Shown piece by piece: positions 22,563-31,470 of a DNA stretch of 64,000 bases (position 1 is the stretch's first letter; the number at the start of each line of letters is the position of its first letter). The stretch is taken from positions 148,332 through 212,331 of the forward strand of contig MTMF02000009.1 in NCBI GenBank assembly GCA_002011125.2, read 5' to 3'. This DNA is from Candidatus Hydrothermarchaeum profundi. Its GTDB lineage: Archaea; Hydrothermarchaeota; Hydrothermarchaeia; Hydrothermarchaeales; Hydrothermarchaeaceae. The translations under genes were made by a program, and so were the position numbers. The notes beneath the pieces are model-generated. The model was not told the origin of the DNA. It saw only the letters and a list, made by a program, of their open reading frames with translations, and searched no databases.

Positions 22563-24320
22563 ATGCGCTACTTACTCATCTTTGTTATCTTGTTGTATTT
22601 ATTAAGCGATGTAGAAGTCACTGCCGGCAGTATTATGATTGTTAGTTGTAACCAAGACGAAGACATAGCCAAACTACTCTCCGAGTCACTACAGGCGCCC
22701 TACCTCATTATAGAATGCGGTAAGTTCACTCAGGAAGTTAAAAATGAAATAAGAAAAATTAATCCAGAGAGGCTAATCATAATCGGAGGGCGGTTCGCAG
22801 TACCTTATGATGCCGAAAAATTAGGAATCCGCTATGAGAGAATCGGAGGTAAAAACAGGATTGAAACGGCTCAAAACGTTCTAAACAGGTTTTTCAACTT
22901 TAGTATCCAAGAATCGTACATACTCCCTTCGACATCTGAAGTTCAAAACTTTTTGATAAACTCAAAAGCTTCAAAACTCCATGTCTTTATAGGGAATTCT
23001 TCTGTAAGTCACCGATGGGGAGCATATTATACAAAGAGATTAGAAGATTACTTTCAAACCATTATATCTCATGAAGAAAGCTCGCTTAATAGACCTGCAT
23101 TACTAATAGGAAATACGGAGAATAATGGAATAATCAAGAATTACTGGAATATAACAGGACTACCAGAAGCTGCCTCGATGCTACCCCTCGTATATTTGAA
23201 AGATGACATTTTATTTATAACTGGAACAGACCAAAATATATTTTTTAACCAAAGAGCCTTCGAAAAAATAGAACCCCGCGAATATAATATAAGAGAGTTG
23301 CTAGTTTTTTTCATTTTACTTGTAGGAATCCTAGCCTTCCTAACTTTTTTCTTAAAACAATATGAAAAGATGCTCATAAGCGGGATAATCTTAGGATTTA
23401 CCCTGTTTTATCTTTACTATATCCCTCCAAAAGGACAGTTAATCTGGGATAGTCTTTATCTATATTTTGACGGAGCTATTTCTCTTTTATTCAATGGAAA
23501 ATATGAAACTATACTTACCGGACGAGGCTTACCTGGAACAAGTTTCCTGACATATCTTTATTTTCTACTTTCAGGCCCTAGTGATATCAACGCCAATCTT
23601 CTGATACTCCTCTTGTCCATTTTTATCCTTTCAGCCACTTATATAATAACCTACAGAATGTTTGGTAGAAAGGCCGCAATAACAGCTTTAATTCTTCTTC
23701 TCTCTAATCCTCTTTTCAATAAGCAAACCCTTCTATATTCCTCCGATATTCCATTTACAGCCCTAACCCTAGCCACCATTCTAACGATTATTTTTAAAAG
23801 TAAGTATTCACCCCTAGCTTCAGGCATTTTTTTGGGATTTTCAATGCTTATAAGGCCCTCGGCAGCTATTTTAATTCCACTACTCTTATACCACTATAAA
23901 TCAGTTAAAGAAAAAATATCATTGCTGATTTCAATCCCCTTATTTATAGTAGGCATTCAAACACTCGGAGGTGTCTCAGGCTATCTAACAGAACTAACAG
24001 TAAAATCACCTATTATAACTGCCTACACTCTGGATTATATAAAATCATTCTTTCAGGAAACCGGCATATTGGCAGCGCCCCTTCTCCTAATTGGAATGTA
24101 TAAATATAGGAACATTCTATCACAATATACCCTCCTTCACCTAGTAGCTCTTTTATTTTGGGTTACATACGATACCCGATATATATTACCTATAATACCT
24201 TTTGCAGCAATGCTTCAGAGTTCTATTTTCTCCCTTACCAAAACAAAGTTTCTAATAGTGCTGGTAATAGCAACTATTATACTTAACATAGCCGGACTAA
24301 AAATTATCTTTTTATCTTAA
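22563..24320 (+). CDS. cell-wall-binding-like domain fused to GT-C-type membrane protein
   Basis: 585 residues. A signal-like N-terminus is followed by an extracytoplasmic domain (about 20-225) with IMIVSCNQDEDIAKLLSESL, INPERLIIIGGRFAVPYDAEKLG and RIGGKNRIETAQNV. This is close to the CWB2 repeat (GG...R...T). From about residue 228 there are roughly ten TM helices with loop motifs (WDSLYLYFDGAISLLFNGKY, LYSSDIPFTAL) like GT-C glycosyltransferases of the ArnT/PMT type. It may glycosylate cell-surface proteins or lipids. The combination is unusual. The reaction is inferred. Confidence 0.6.
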   Translation: MRYLLIFVILLYLLSDVEVTAGSIMIVSCNQDEDIAKLLSESLQAPYLIIECGKFTQEVKNEIRKINPERLIIIGGRFAVPYDAEKLGIRYERIGGKNRIETAQNVLNRFFNFSIQESYILPSTSEVQNFLINSKASKLHVFIGNSSVSHRWGAYYTKRLEDYFQTIISHEESSLNRPALLIGNTENNGIIKNYWNITGLPEAASMLPLVYLKDDILFITGTDQNIFFNQRAFEKIEPREYNIRELLVFFILLVGILAFLTFFLKQYEKMLISGIILGFTLFYLYYIPPKGQLIWDSLYLYFDGAISLLFNGKYETILTGRGLPGTSFLTYLYFLLSGPSDINANLLILLLSIFILSATYIITYRMFGRKAAITALILLLSNPLFNKQTLLYSSDIPFTALTLATILTIIFKSKYSPLASGIFLGFSMLIRPSAAILIPLLLYHYKSVKEKISLLISIPLFIVGIQTLGGVSGYLTELTVKSPIITAYTLDYIKSFFQETGILAAPLLLIGMYKYRNILSQYTLLHLVALLFWVTYDTRYILPIIPFAAMLQSSIFSLTKTKFLIVLVIATIILNIAGLKIIFLS

Positions 24321-24322
24321 AA

Positions 24323-25207
24323 CTACTCTAAAAGCTTCCTAAGATGAAAATGAACCTTCCCTAAAGTCCCGCCGTAATTGCCCGCCGTAATTTTTTTAAC
24401 TCCATCAACTTCTGCGGCTGCCTTTATACCTTGCTTCATTGCTTCGCCTACTTTTTCCTCGGATATTCCATCTATCACTATCTCTAATACTGCCCCAATT
24501 CCCTTAACTTTGCTGTCCTTTACTTTATCTGCGATAGTTGGACAGTATTTATCATTAGTAGACGCTATCATAAACTTATATTTTGACCCGACTTTAGAGC
24601 CTGCTGCGCATACGCCTCCAGGGAATGGAGTTATAACCCCCTCTACTCCCTCTATAACACAAACAGCCTCCTCAGCTGCTCTTAGCGCAGATTTTTGATC
24701 TTTAGCTAGGATTATAAAATTACCGCCTGCAACGCCTTTAGCGATTCCAAGCTCTTTTTCAATAAGAAAATCCCCCATCATAATGGGTATAGAAACCATC
24801 TCCCTACCCCCCACGCTCGTAGTGCTCTCATATCCGTCCCCAAAAAATCTCATCTTATATCCAACATCCAACTTCTCATCACTATCACAGTAATTGAAAA
24901 CAGCTGCAGTCGGCGAAGTTAGTATGCATTGACCAATCCTTCCAATAAGTTCTTTAGTCATCTTTTTCTTAGATGCCCAAATCTGAATTACACAGCCAGG
25001 TCTACCGTCTGGAGTGCTCTCCGAGGGCAACATCCCCTCAATACCCGTCTCCGCAGAACATTCTATTAAAGAAGTTCCATAACCAACTGCCTCAGTAGCT
25101 GCGATTCTTGCCCATTTTTCATTTACAGCTGTTATCAAAATCCTAGAATAAAACCCAGTAAAAGCTTCCGCATACGTATCCTCAATCTCTACGCCATTTA
25201 ATTTCAT
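24323..25207 (-). CDS. ftr: formylmethanofuran:H4MPT formyltransferase
   Basis: 294 residues, the normal length. MKLNGVEIEDTYAEAFTGFYSRILITA is the standard start; VSIPIMMGDFLIEKELGIAKGVAGGNF and KITAGNYGGTLGKVHFHL are conserved. Transfers the formyl group between methanofuran and H4MPT in C1 metabolism. Begins 24 bases after porB on the same strand, so likely cotranscribed with the por genes: pyruvate synthesis is fed by C1-derived acetyl-CoA. Confidence 0.97.
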   Translation of the reverse strand: MKLNGVEIEDTYAEAFTGFYSRILITAVNEKWARIAATEAVGYGTSLIECSAETGIEGMLPSESTPDGRPGCVIQIWASKKKMTKELIGRIGQCILTSPTAAVFNYCDSDEKLDVGYKMRFFGDGYESTTSVGGREMVSIPIMMGDFLIEKELGIAKGVAGGNFIILAKDQKSALRAAEEAVCVIEGVEGVITPFPGGVCAAGSKVGSKYKFMIASTNDKYCPTIADKVKDSKVKGIGAVLEIVIDGISEEKVGEAMKQGIKAAAEVDGVKKITAGNYGGTLGKVHFHLRKLLE

Positions 25208-25231
25208 ACAGTAGAAGAAAATAGAAATACC

Positions 25232-26215
25232 TTAAAAAATCTTTCGTATGCCAAAAGTCTTTTCCCATCTTTCATCGACTTCAGCCTGTATTTTATTAAT
25301 CAACTCATCGCTTAGATGCCTAAACCTCTTCTGCATCTTCAAATAATCCCTCACAGGCTTTTTAACTGTAGGCGTATAAGTTACCCTCATCTCTCCCTTC
25401 TCGACTTCATATAATAACCACATACCACAGTCTACCGCAAGACGAGCTACTTCAATACTTTTCTCCGAAGGAATACCCCACCCAGGAGTACATGGTGCAA
25501 GAACGTGAATATAAGCGGGCCCATCTATCGCTACAGCCTTTTTAACCTTCTCCATATAATCTAGAGGAAAAGCCACAGAGGCTGTCGCTACATAATCCAC
25601 TCCATGAGCAACCATGATCGAAGGCATATCTTTCTTGGGTCTTTTATTTCCAAAAGATACCTTCCCAGCCGGAGAGGTTGTTGTTACCGCTCCAAAAGGC
25701 GTAGAACCGCTCCTCTGAATACCTGTATTCATATATGCCTCATTGTCATAGCAAATATAAGTCATATTATGCCCCCTTTCCATAGCGCCACTAAGTGCTT
25801 GAAAACCTATATCAACGGTCCCCCCATCTCCACCAAAAGCTATGACATTAACCCCTTCCTTCTTCCCTAAAGCTTTCAAGGCAGCCTCAATACCACTTGC
25901 AACTGCTGCAGAGTTCTCGAATGCAACATGAATCCAAGGTATCTTCCACGCAGTTTGAGGATAGGGACTGGAGACTACTTCCATACATCCTGTGCACTGG
26001 GAAGCTACAGTATTAGCGCCGCTTGCTTTCAAAGCAAGCCGGAGAGCTATGGTGCCTCCACAGCCAGCGCAGGCTCTATGTCCGTAGGAAAACAGCTCCT
26101 CTTCGGATACTTCTTTTATATTCTGAGAAAACTTCCAACATCTATTGCTATACAAGTTTGCTCTGCAAACGTGCCTACATTTTACATAAGCCGGGATATC
26201 TTCAACTATCTTCAT
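25232..26215 (-). CDS. porB: pyruvate:ferredoxin oxidoreductase beta subunit
   Basis: 327 residues from ATG 26,215, which overlaps the porA stop (ATGA). TPP-binding motif [20 protein letters not shown]...DNEAYMNTG; [4Fe-4S] cysteines CAGCG, QCTGC and APCTPGWG. Compared with usual PorB the N-terminus is about 25 residues longer and carries three more Cys (CRHVC...NRC) before the GHRACAGCG motif; these might bind a further cofactor or zinc. Works with PorA, D and G to interconvert pyruvate and acetyl-CoA plus CO2. Confidence 0.95.
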   Translation of the reverse strand: MKIVEDIPAYVKCRHVCRANLYSNRCWKFSQNIKEVSEEELFSYGHRACAGCGGTIALRLALKASGANTVASQCTGCMEVVSSPYPQTAWKIPWIHVAFENSAAVASGIEAALKALGKKEGVNVIAFGGDGGTVDIGFQALSGAMERGHNMTYICYDNEAYMNTGIQRSGSTPFGAVTTTSPAGKVSFGNKRPKKDMPSIMVAHGVDYVATASVAFPLDYMEKVKKAVAIDGPAYIHVLAPCTPGWGIPSEKSIEVARLAVDCGMWLLYEVEKGEMRVTYTPTVKKPVRDYLKMQKRFRHLSDELINKIQAEVDERWEKTFGIRKIF

Positions 26216-27375
26216 TCTTTCAACCCAATCCAATGCACTTCGTCAATATCTTCTTTAATCGCTTTTTTACAGATTGAAATAATTTCCCTCACATTGTCCA
26301 TAGAAATATCTCTGCCACCTAATCCTCCTACAAAGCCTAATAATTTAGGCCTATAGCTAGAGGGATACAGTGAAGCCTTAATCTCTGAGAAGAGCGCGCC
26401 TTCCCCAAGTCCTATAACTATATCTTTCTCTAATACGCCAACTACTTTAGCGTCCTTTAAAGCTTTTAAGACCTCTTCTTTTGGGAAAGGTCTGAAGACC
26501 CTAATCTTCAAGAGCCCCACTTTTTCATCTAAAGAATCGATTACCTCTTTAATCGTGCCTGCCACAGAGCCCATAGTAACAAGTAAAACTTCTGCATCGT
26601 CCGTATTGTACTCCTCAACAATGCCATAGCTCCTACCGGTAAGCTCGCCAAATTCTTCATCAACCCTCCTTATTACCTCAAAAGCCCTTTTCATAGCTTT
26701 TTCCTGCTCTATTCGGAATTCCATATAAGTTTCAGGATCTGCAAAAGCGCCTTGAGTCATAGGGTCAGAAGGGTCAAGATAAACCTGTGGCTCGTAAGGA
26801 GGTAAAAACTTCTCTACTTCTTCTTTATCTGGGATCTCTACTGGCTCAATTGTATGGGTTAGAACGAATCCATCTAAGTTTACCATGACCGGAAGTAAGA
26901 TATTTTTATCTTCAGCAATCTTATAGGCCTGCACAGTAGTATCCAACGCCTCCTGATTTGTCTCTACGTACAATTGAATCCAACCAGTATCCCTCTCGGA
27001 TATTGAGTCCTGCTGATCATTCCAAATGTTAATAGGGGCTGATAAGGCTCTATTGGCGTTAGCCATTACGATAGGAAGCCTCATACCAGAGGCTATGAAA
27101 AGTACTTCATGCATTAGGGCCAGGCCTTGAGAAGAGGTAGCTGTAAAAACCCGGGCCCCGGTAGCACTAGCGCCAATACATGCACTCATCGCCGAATGCT
27201 CTGATTCAACCATTATATACTCCGCATTTAGTTCACCGTTTGCTATAAGTTCCGCTAGGTCTTCTACTATATGCGTCTGAGGGGTAATAGGATATGCAGC
27301 AATAACTTGGACATCGCAAAGCCTTGCAGCTTCCGCAACACATCTACTTCCGTGGAGAACATCTCTAACAGGCAT
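26212..27375 (-). CDS. porA: pyruvate:ferredoxin oxidoreductase alpha subunit
   Basis: 387 residues. Start ATG at 27,375 overlaps the porD stop (TAATG) and has GGAGGAG upstream; the longer frame to 27,417 lies inside porD. Seen: [46 protein letters not shown], and the C-terminal [29 protein letters not shown]. Provides the pyrimidine-binding half of the TPP site. All motifs present. Confidence 0.96.
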   Translation of the reverse strand: MPVRDVLHGSRCVAEAARLCDVQVIAAYPITPQTHIVEDLAELIANGELNAEYIMVESEHSAMSACIGASATGARVFTATSSQGLALMHEVLFIASGMRLPIVMANANRALSAPINIWNDQQDSISERDTGWIQLYVETNQEALDTTVQAYKIAEDKNILLPVMVNLDGFVLTHTIEPVEIPDKEEVEKFLPPYEPQVYLDPSDPMTQGAFADPETYMEFRIEQEKAMKRAFEVIRRVDEEFGELTGRSYGIVEEYNTDDAEVLLVTMGSVAGTIKEVIDSLDEKVGLLKIRVFRPFPKEEVLKALKDAKVVGVLEKDIVIGLGEGALFSEIKASLYPSSYRPKLLGFVGGLGGRDISMDNVREIISICKKAIKEDIDEVHWIGLKE

Positions 27376-27632
27376 TACTTCTCCTCCAATACCATTTTTA
27401 TAGCCTCTGTAGGGCATTCATTTGCACAGATACCACACCCCTTACAATAATCATAATTGAAGCTGTACTCTCCATCTTTTCTTATTACAGACATATCAGG
27501 ACAAAATATCCAACAACTTCCACAGTCTATACACTTCTCCATATCAATTACAGGCTTAAAAGTCCTCCATCCACCTGTTTTAAGGTTCTTTGTACTGCCA
27601 ATATCTTTTACATGCCCGCCAATAGGTCTCAT
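27375..27632 (-). CDS. porD: pyruvate:ferredoxin oxidoreductase delta (ferredoxin) subunit
   Basis: 85 residues with two [4Fe-4S] motifs: [12 protein letters not shown] and [12 protein letters not shown]. Passes electrons from PorB to external ferredoxin or, in this operon, perhaps to the FrhB-like protein. Its ATG overlaps porG by four bases. Confidence 0.96.
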   Translation of the reverse strand: MRPIGGHVKDIGSTKNLKTGGWRTFKPVIDMEKCIDCGSCWIFCPDMSVIRKDGEYSFNYDYCKGCGICANECPTEAIKMVLEEK

Positions 27633-28174
27633 ACCGACCCTCCAGCAACTTCATAAGCTACCTCTACAGCTTTAGAATTCTTAGTAGCTAGTTTTTCAGG
27701 GAACCTCTTAACTACGGCTCTTTTTAATGAATCTAAGGTTACCTCCCCCGTAATCGCTGCAAATGCACCAAGCATAGCTGTATTCACTATTGGAACCCCC
27801 AGCACATCTAAAGCTATCTTAGTTGCATTTATCGTGTAAACCTCCGCACTAGTATTCAGATTAATTTCGCCAGGCTTCTTCTCTGTGTTGACTATAGCTT
27901 TCCCATTATTGCTCAGACCTTCTGCTACATTTATAACTTCTAATAAAGTAGGGTCTTGAACTACGATGTAATCCGGCTTATATATTTGGTTCCTTCTTCT
28001 TATAAAGTGGTCATCTATTCTTGCGAAAGCGGTTACTGGCGCGCCTCTTCTTTCAACGCCAAAAAAAGGGAATGCCTGTGAATACTTTCCATCATAAAAT
28101 GCAGCTATTGCTAGTATTTCCGCCGCAGTAACTGCTCCTTGACCACCTCGTCCGTGAAACCTTATTTCTTTCAT
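27629..28174 (-). CDS. porG: pyruvate:ferredoxin oxidoreductase gamma subunit
   Basis: 181 residues: [20 protein letters not shown] is the signature start, then [18 protein letters not shown] and [25 protein letters not shown] overlap with the FrhB-like gene upstream, so the four por genes plus the FrhB-like gene form one coupled unit. Confidence 0.96.
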   Translation of the reverse strand: MKEIRFHGRGGQGAVTAAEILAIAAFYDGKYSQAFPFFGVERRGAPVTAFARIDDHFIRRRNQIYKPDYIVVQDPTLLEVINVAEGLSNNGKAIVNTEKKPGEINLNTSAEVYTINATKIALDVLGVPIVNTAMLGAFAAITGEVTLDSLKRAVVKRFPEKLATKNSKAVEVAYEVAGGSV

Positions 28175-29280
28175 TCTTTATACCTCAGTTTCGGAATTGA
28201 TGTTGAGTGAGAATAAATTGTTCCACTATGTCTCTTTAAATCATTGGCTACCGTTGAAACATAAGGAGTTGGTTTCCAAGGCTCAGGTCCCTTCCCAACA
28301 GAAATTACTTCGTCTATAATCCCTTTATCCAATGCGTATGTTAACAAAGCCGTAACCACACCGCCATCCTGGCCTTTTTCATGTATATGCGTATCCGCGG
28401 CCCTTGCAGCATAGATATTTAAACACTTACCAATTCCTTGAACTAATTTTGTTCCATTAAAAATCATCTCCTCAAACAGAAGCTGAGGGAGAGATGTTCT
28501 GGGACAAGCAAGATAACATTCAAAACATTTTTCTTTTGAACACTCATTAGATAACTCGGGTCTTTGGTCAATTACTTTTACGCAATGATCAGGACATACC
28601 GCTTCACATGCACCACAGGATATACATGCACCAGCATCAATTACATCACGCTCCAAAGCGAAGAAGTCTTTGCCCTCCGCCGCTTTTTTTATCTTCTCCA
28701 AGTTTTTTTCTCCTAATGTCTTAATATGAAGCGGCGTTATTCCTATTTTGTTTCTCCGATTGGCCTCGGCGAGATTCTCTTTTTTCTTCTCATCAGCGAT
28801 TTTTCTGATTAGAGATACCCCTGGCTTGACTTCCTCGATAGGCTTCAACTCGATATATCCCTCTTTCGCAGCCTTATCAACTAACTCTTGTCCTTTTTTA
28901 GATCTAGTTATCACAGTACTCCATTTCGGGGGGGTTCCAACGGCTCCAATCGAAACATCCGCTAACTCCGCAGTAAAATCTATACAAACCTGACAGCCTA
29001 TCCTGACATATGGCTTAGATTTCTCTAACGGAATTTCTCTCTTTTCTCCATTTATGTAGGCAATTATGTTTTTCTTTTTAATATCAAATTTATCCACATC
29101 ATTGAGCTTAACACCGAAATCGTCCTCTACAAGAGCTCTAAAACATGTATACGCCCAGTTTTCTCTGCAGAATAAGCCGATTTGTAGATTTAGATTTTTT
29201 TTCCACTCTTGATCTACTAATGCTTCGATTTTTCTTAGAGCTTCTATATCACAGGGGAGTCCTACGAAAGCAGTTTTCAT
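28171..29280 (-). CDS. FrhB-like F420 oxidoreductase subunit with permuted domain order
   Basis: 369 residues from ATG 29,280 (SD CGAGGT). In FrhB/FpoF/FqoF proteins the order is ferredoxin motifs, then [10 protein letters not shown]...GTKY, then VAFVGLPCQI...LGLFC...C-x-x-C-x-DFT. Here the protein opens with [15 protein letters not shown] (4-16), [10 protein letters not shown] and [15 protein letters not shown] (96-110). The two [4Fe-4S] motifs come after ([11 protein letters not shown] at 219-229; C247, C252, C255, C259). [10 protein letters not shown] is at 304-313 and the chain ends [18 protein letters not shown]. The halves are swapped exactly at the usual boundary. Likely binds FAD and F420. 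First gene of the por operon. Confidence 0.85.
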   Translation of the reverse strand: MKTAFVGLPCDIEALRKIEALVDQEWKKNLNLQIGLFCRENWAYTCFRALVEDDFGVKLNDVDKFDIKKKNIIAYINGEKREIPLEKSKPYVRIGCQVCIDFTAELADVSIGAVGTPPKWSTVITRSKKGQELVDKAAKEGYIELKPIEEVKPGVSLIRKIADEKKKENLAEANRRNKIGITPLHIKTLGEKNLEKIKKAAEGKDFFALERDVIDAGACISCGACEAVCPDHCVKVIDQRPELSNECSKEKCFECYLACPRTSLPQLLFEEMIFNGTKLVQGIGKCLNIYAARAADTHIHEKGQDGGVVTALLTYALDKGIIDEVISVGKGPEPWKPTPYVSTVANDLKRHSGTIYSHSTSIPKLRYKE

Positions 29281-29331
29281 TTGATCTACCTCGATTGTCA
29301 TAATTGATAATGCTAATTTATAAAAAGATTT

Positions 29332-30291
29332 CTAAAAATCTACTTCAATGCCCAGAAAGTCTCTTCTACCTCTTAAAATATCCCTTGCAATTTCAGCGCT
29401 ACCCATCGCAGCAGCATAGCCATTAATTCTATAAACTGGAGCAAACTTACTTAAAGTCTCTTTCAAAGGAATAAAAACCGAATCTTTGAATCCTGCAGAA
29501 CCCGTTATAACAAATGCGTCCGGTGCTACCTCAGAAAGAAACCCAAATATCTCCATTTTTACGCTCATAATTAATGATTTCAAACTTAATTCAGCTCTGC
29601 CTTCCCCTCTTAAGATTTCATTTGGCGATAATCGTGAAATTTTAATAGCCCCAGAAGAATAAAAAGCTTCATTCGCCGTTATCTCGCCGTTATCAATTCT
29701 TCTTATTGCCTCAAGATCCAAAGGCCCATGCTCAAGACCTATAGCCCCTATACATGCATCCATAGCCCCAAAAAAACGTCCATCTTTTATAACAATAGTT
29801 ACTGTGTTAGAACTAATATCCGAAATAATCAAGTTCCTAGCATCTAAGTCCTTATTCGCCCTTAAATATGCATGATAACTTAAACTTACTTTCTCAGAAC
29901 TGGCACAATGCGAGTAAAGAGCCCGAAATCTCTCATCTAACACTTCTAACCCTCTATGTAACCCAGGAATAACTACCGCCCTGAGACCTGAATTAGCTAT
30001 TTCATCATATACCCTCGTGCCACCACCTATGTATTTTCCAACTTTCTTTTCAAGAACCCCCCGATTCTTAACCTTCCGAATATCAGTTATTTTAGTTATA
30101 GCGTCCCCCATCGAATATGTTATCCCAACTAATTCTATATCTTTTAAAGAGAAATGCTTCTCGATTTCTTTTAAAATAGAAACATTAAGAACCTCTTCTC
30201 TACGAAGTTCAAACATTATATTGTCTGGTATAATGCAAAATCTTACTGCTTGCGTACCATGATCCACGCCTAGTGTGGCTAATACATTCAC
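29332..30291 (-). CDS. methanogenesis marker protein 12 (ASKHA-type)
   Basis: 319 residues: LATLGVDHGTQAVRFCIIPD is the phosphate-1-like strand of an ASKHA fold; GITYSMGDAITKI, ISDISSNTVTIVIKDGRFFGAMDACIGAIGLEHGPLDLEAIRR and FVITGSAGFKD follow. This is the family called methanogenesis marker 12 (also seen as DUF1464-like). It also occurs in some non-methanogens with H4MPT chemistry. Starts with GTG two bases after alba. Biochemical role unknown. Confidence 0.8.
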   Translation of the reverse strand: MNVLATLGVDHGTQAVRFCIIPDNIMFELRREEVLNVSILKEIEKHFSLKDIELVGITYSMGDAITKITDIRKVKNRGVLEKKVGKYIGGGTRVYDEIANSGLRAVVIPGLHRGLEVLDERFRALYSHCASSEKVSLSYHAYLRANKDLDARNLIISDISSNTVTIVIKDGRFFGAMDACIGAIGLEHGPLDLEAIRRIDNGEITANEAFYSSGAIKISRLSPNEILRGEGRAELSLKSLIMSVKMEIFGFLSEVAPDAFVITGSAGFKDSVFIPLKETLSKFAPVYRINGYAAAMGSAEIARDILRGRRDFLGIEVDF

Positions 30292-30293
30292 CC

Positions 30294-30563
30294 CTACTTC
30301 TCAAGCGTAATTTCAATCGTCGACAGTCGGATAGGTGTACCCTCTTCACCAGTAATCTCTTCTGTGCCTATTTGAATATCCTTAACCTTGACTTCCGGCA
30401 TAAACCGATTTCTAACTATTTCCACTACATCTACTGCACGGCTTATCGCCTTACCTCTAGCCTTGACTACCACTTGATTAGCGTTGTTAAACTGAGTAAC
30501 CACTGAAAGAACGTAGCTCATTACCATTTTGTTACCTATGTAAACAACATTTTCGTCTGCCAT
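30294..30563 (-). CDS. albA: Alba chromatin protein
   Basis: About 89 residues: [49 protein letters not shown]. The [10 protein letters not shown] and [12 protein letters not shown] motifs, including the lysines that bind DNA or RNA and are acetylated in some species, are present. ATG at 30,563 with a TATA box TTTATATAA about 30 bases upstream and no SD, so a leaderless transcript is likely. Unit with mmp12. Confidence 0.96.
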   Translation of the reverse strand: MADENVVYIGNKMVMSYVLSVVTQFNNANQVVVKARGKAISRAVDVVEIVRNRFMPEVKVKDIQIGTEEITGEEGTPIRLSTIEITLEK

Positions 30564-30668
30564 AACCAACAATTTCTTATTGAGTTATATAAATCTGATG
30601 GGAATTACATACCACTCTCCAAAATTTATTTATGGAAGAAATTGCAAAACCCGGCTTGAGTGGTTAGT

Positions 30669-31088
30669 ATGACAGTGAAAGAAATAATGCATGGGATTAC
30701 CCTTGTAGAACCCGGCACGTCTATCAGAGAGATCGGCCGAATAATGAGGGACAAAAATATAGGTTCGGTACTAATAAAGGTAGATCCTCTACATTGGGGA
30801 ATAGTAACCGAACGAGATATAGTAACCAAAGTGGTAGCTAAAGGATTAGACCCTAGAGATGTTAAAGCCTCTGACATTATGACTGAACTCAGGTATACCA
30901 TAGATGCTGGTGCTAGTGTACAAAAAGCGAGCGAGATTTTTAATTTACACCATATTAGAAGGTTACCTGTAATGGAAGACGGAGAAATCATAGGAATGAT
31001 AACAGCAAGAGATGTGGCAAAATACTGTGCCTTTAAGTCATTAAAATATAAAAGAGAATATGGCAGAGGTTCCTCTAGCCTTAGGTGA
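30669..31088 (+). CDS. two-CBS-domain protein
   Basis: 139 residues. Two CBS motifs: MTVKEIMHGITLVEPGTSIREIGRIM...GIVTERDIVTKVV and ASDIMTELRYTIDAGASVQKASEIF...IGMITARDVAKYC. Such pairs bind adenine nucleotides or S-adenosylmethionine and act as energy sensors. No catalytic domain is attached. It heads a unit with DUF22 and AtpC. ATG 30,669 is preferred; GTG 30,660 is possible. Confidence 0.88.
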   Translation: MTVKEIMHGITLVEPGTSIREIGRIMRDKNIGSVLIKVDPLHWGIVTERDIVTKVVAKGLDPRDVKASDIMTELRYTIDAGASVQKASEIFNLHHIRRLPVMEDGEIIGMITARDVAKYCAFKSLKYKREYGRGSSSLR

Positions 31089-31093
31089 TCGTC

Positions 31094-31459
31094 ATGAAAA
31101 TGCGGATAAGAGACTTGGTAAATAAAGCATTTGAAGTTTCAGCGGAAGTAAGGCCTACAGAAGTAAAAAGAGTAGTCTATAGCCTCATTTCCGCTGAAAA
31201 CAAAGAAGTAAAAAAAAGCCAGACTATCTTATTAGAGGTAAATCCTGTAGATGTACCCCCCTACGGTCTGATCATCGTAGGAGGATATGCAAGACATCCT
31301 CTCGGCAATGTTATTACTGTGCTGGAAGATAAACCTAGGTTAATCGAGCAGCCTAGAAAGATTACAAAAGCGGCCTTCCATGCATGGGAAGATGGAAAAG
31401 TAGAAAAAGGAGAGGTAGTGGGTGTAGTTGATATGATGCTGACTAAGGTTGTAAGGTGA
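31094..31459 (+). CDS. DUF22 family protein
   Basis: About 121 residues: RDLVNKAFEVSAEVRPTEVKRVVYSLISAENKEV, DVPPYGLIIVGGYARHPLGNVITVLEDK. Matches the archaeal DUF22 family (beta-rich, function unknown). ATG at 31,094 has AGGTGA six bases upstream; a GTG at 31,085 would overlap the CBS gene stop. Tightly packed between the CBS protein and AtpC. Confidence 0.8.
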   Translation: MKMRIRDLVNKAFEVSAEVRPTEVKRVVYSLISAENKEVKKSQTILLEVNPVDVPPYGLIIVGGYARHPLGNVITVLEDKPRLIEQPRKITKAAFHAWEDGKVEKGEVVGVVDMMLTKVVR

Positions 31460-31470
31460 GGTTTTGATAG

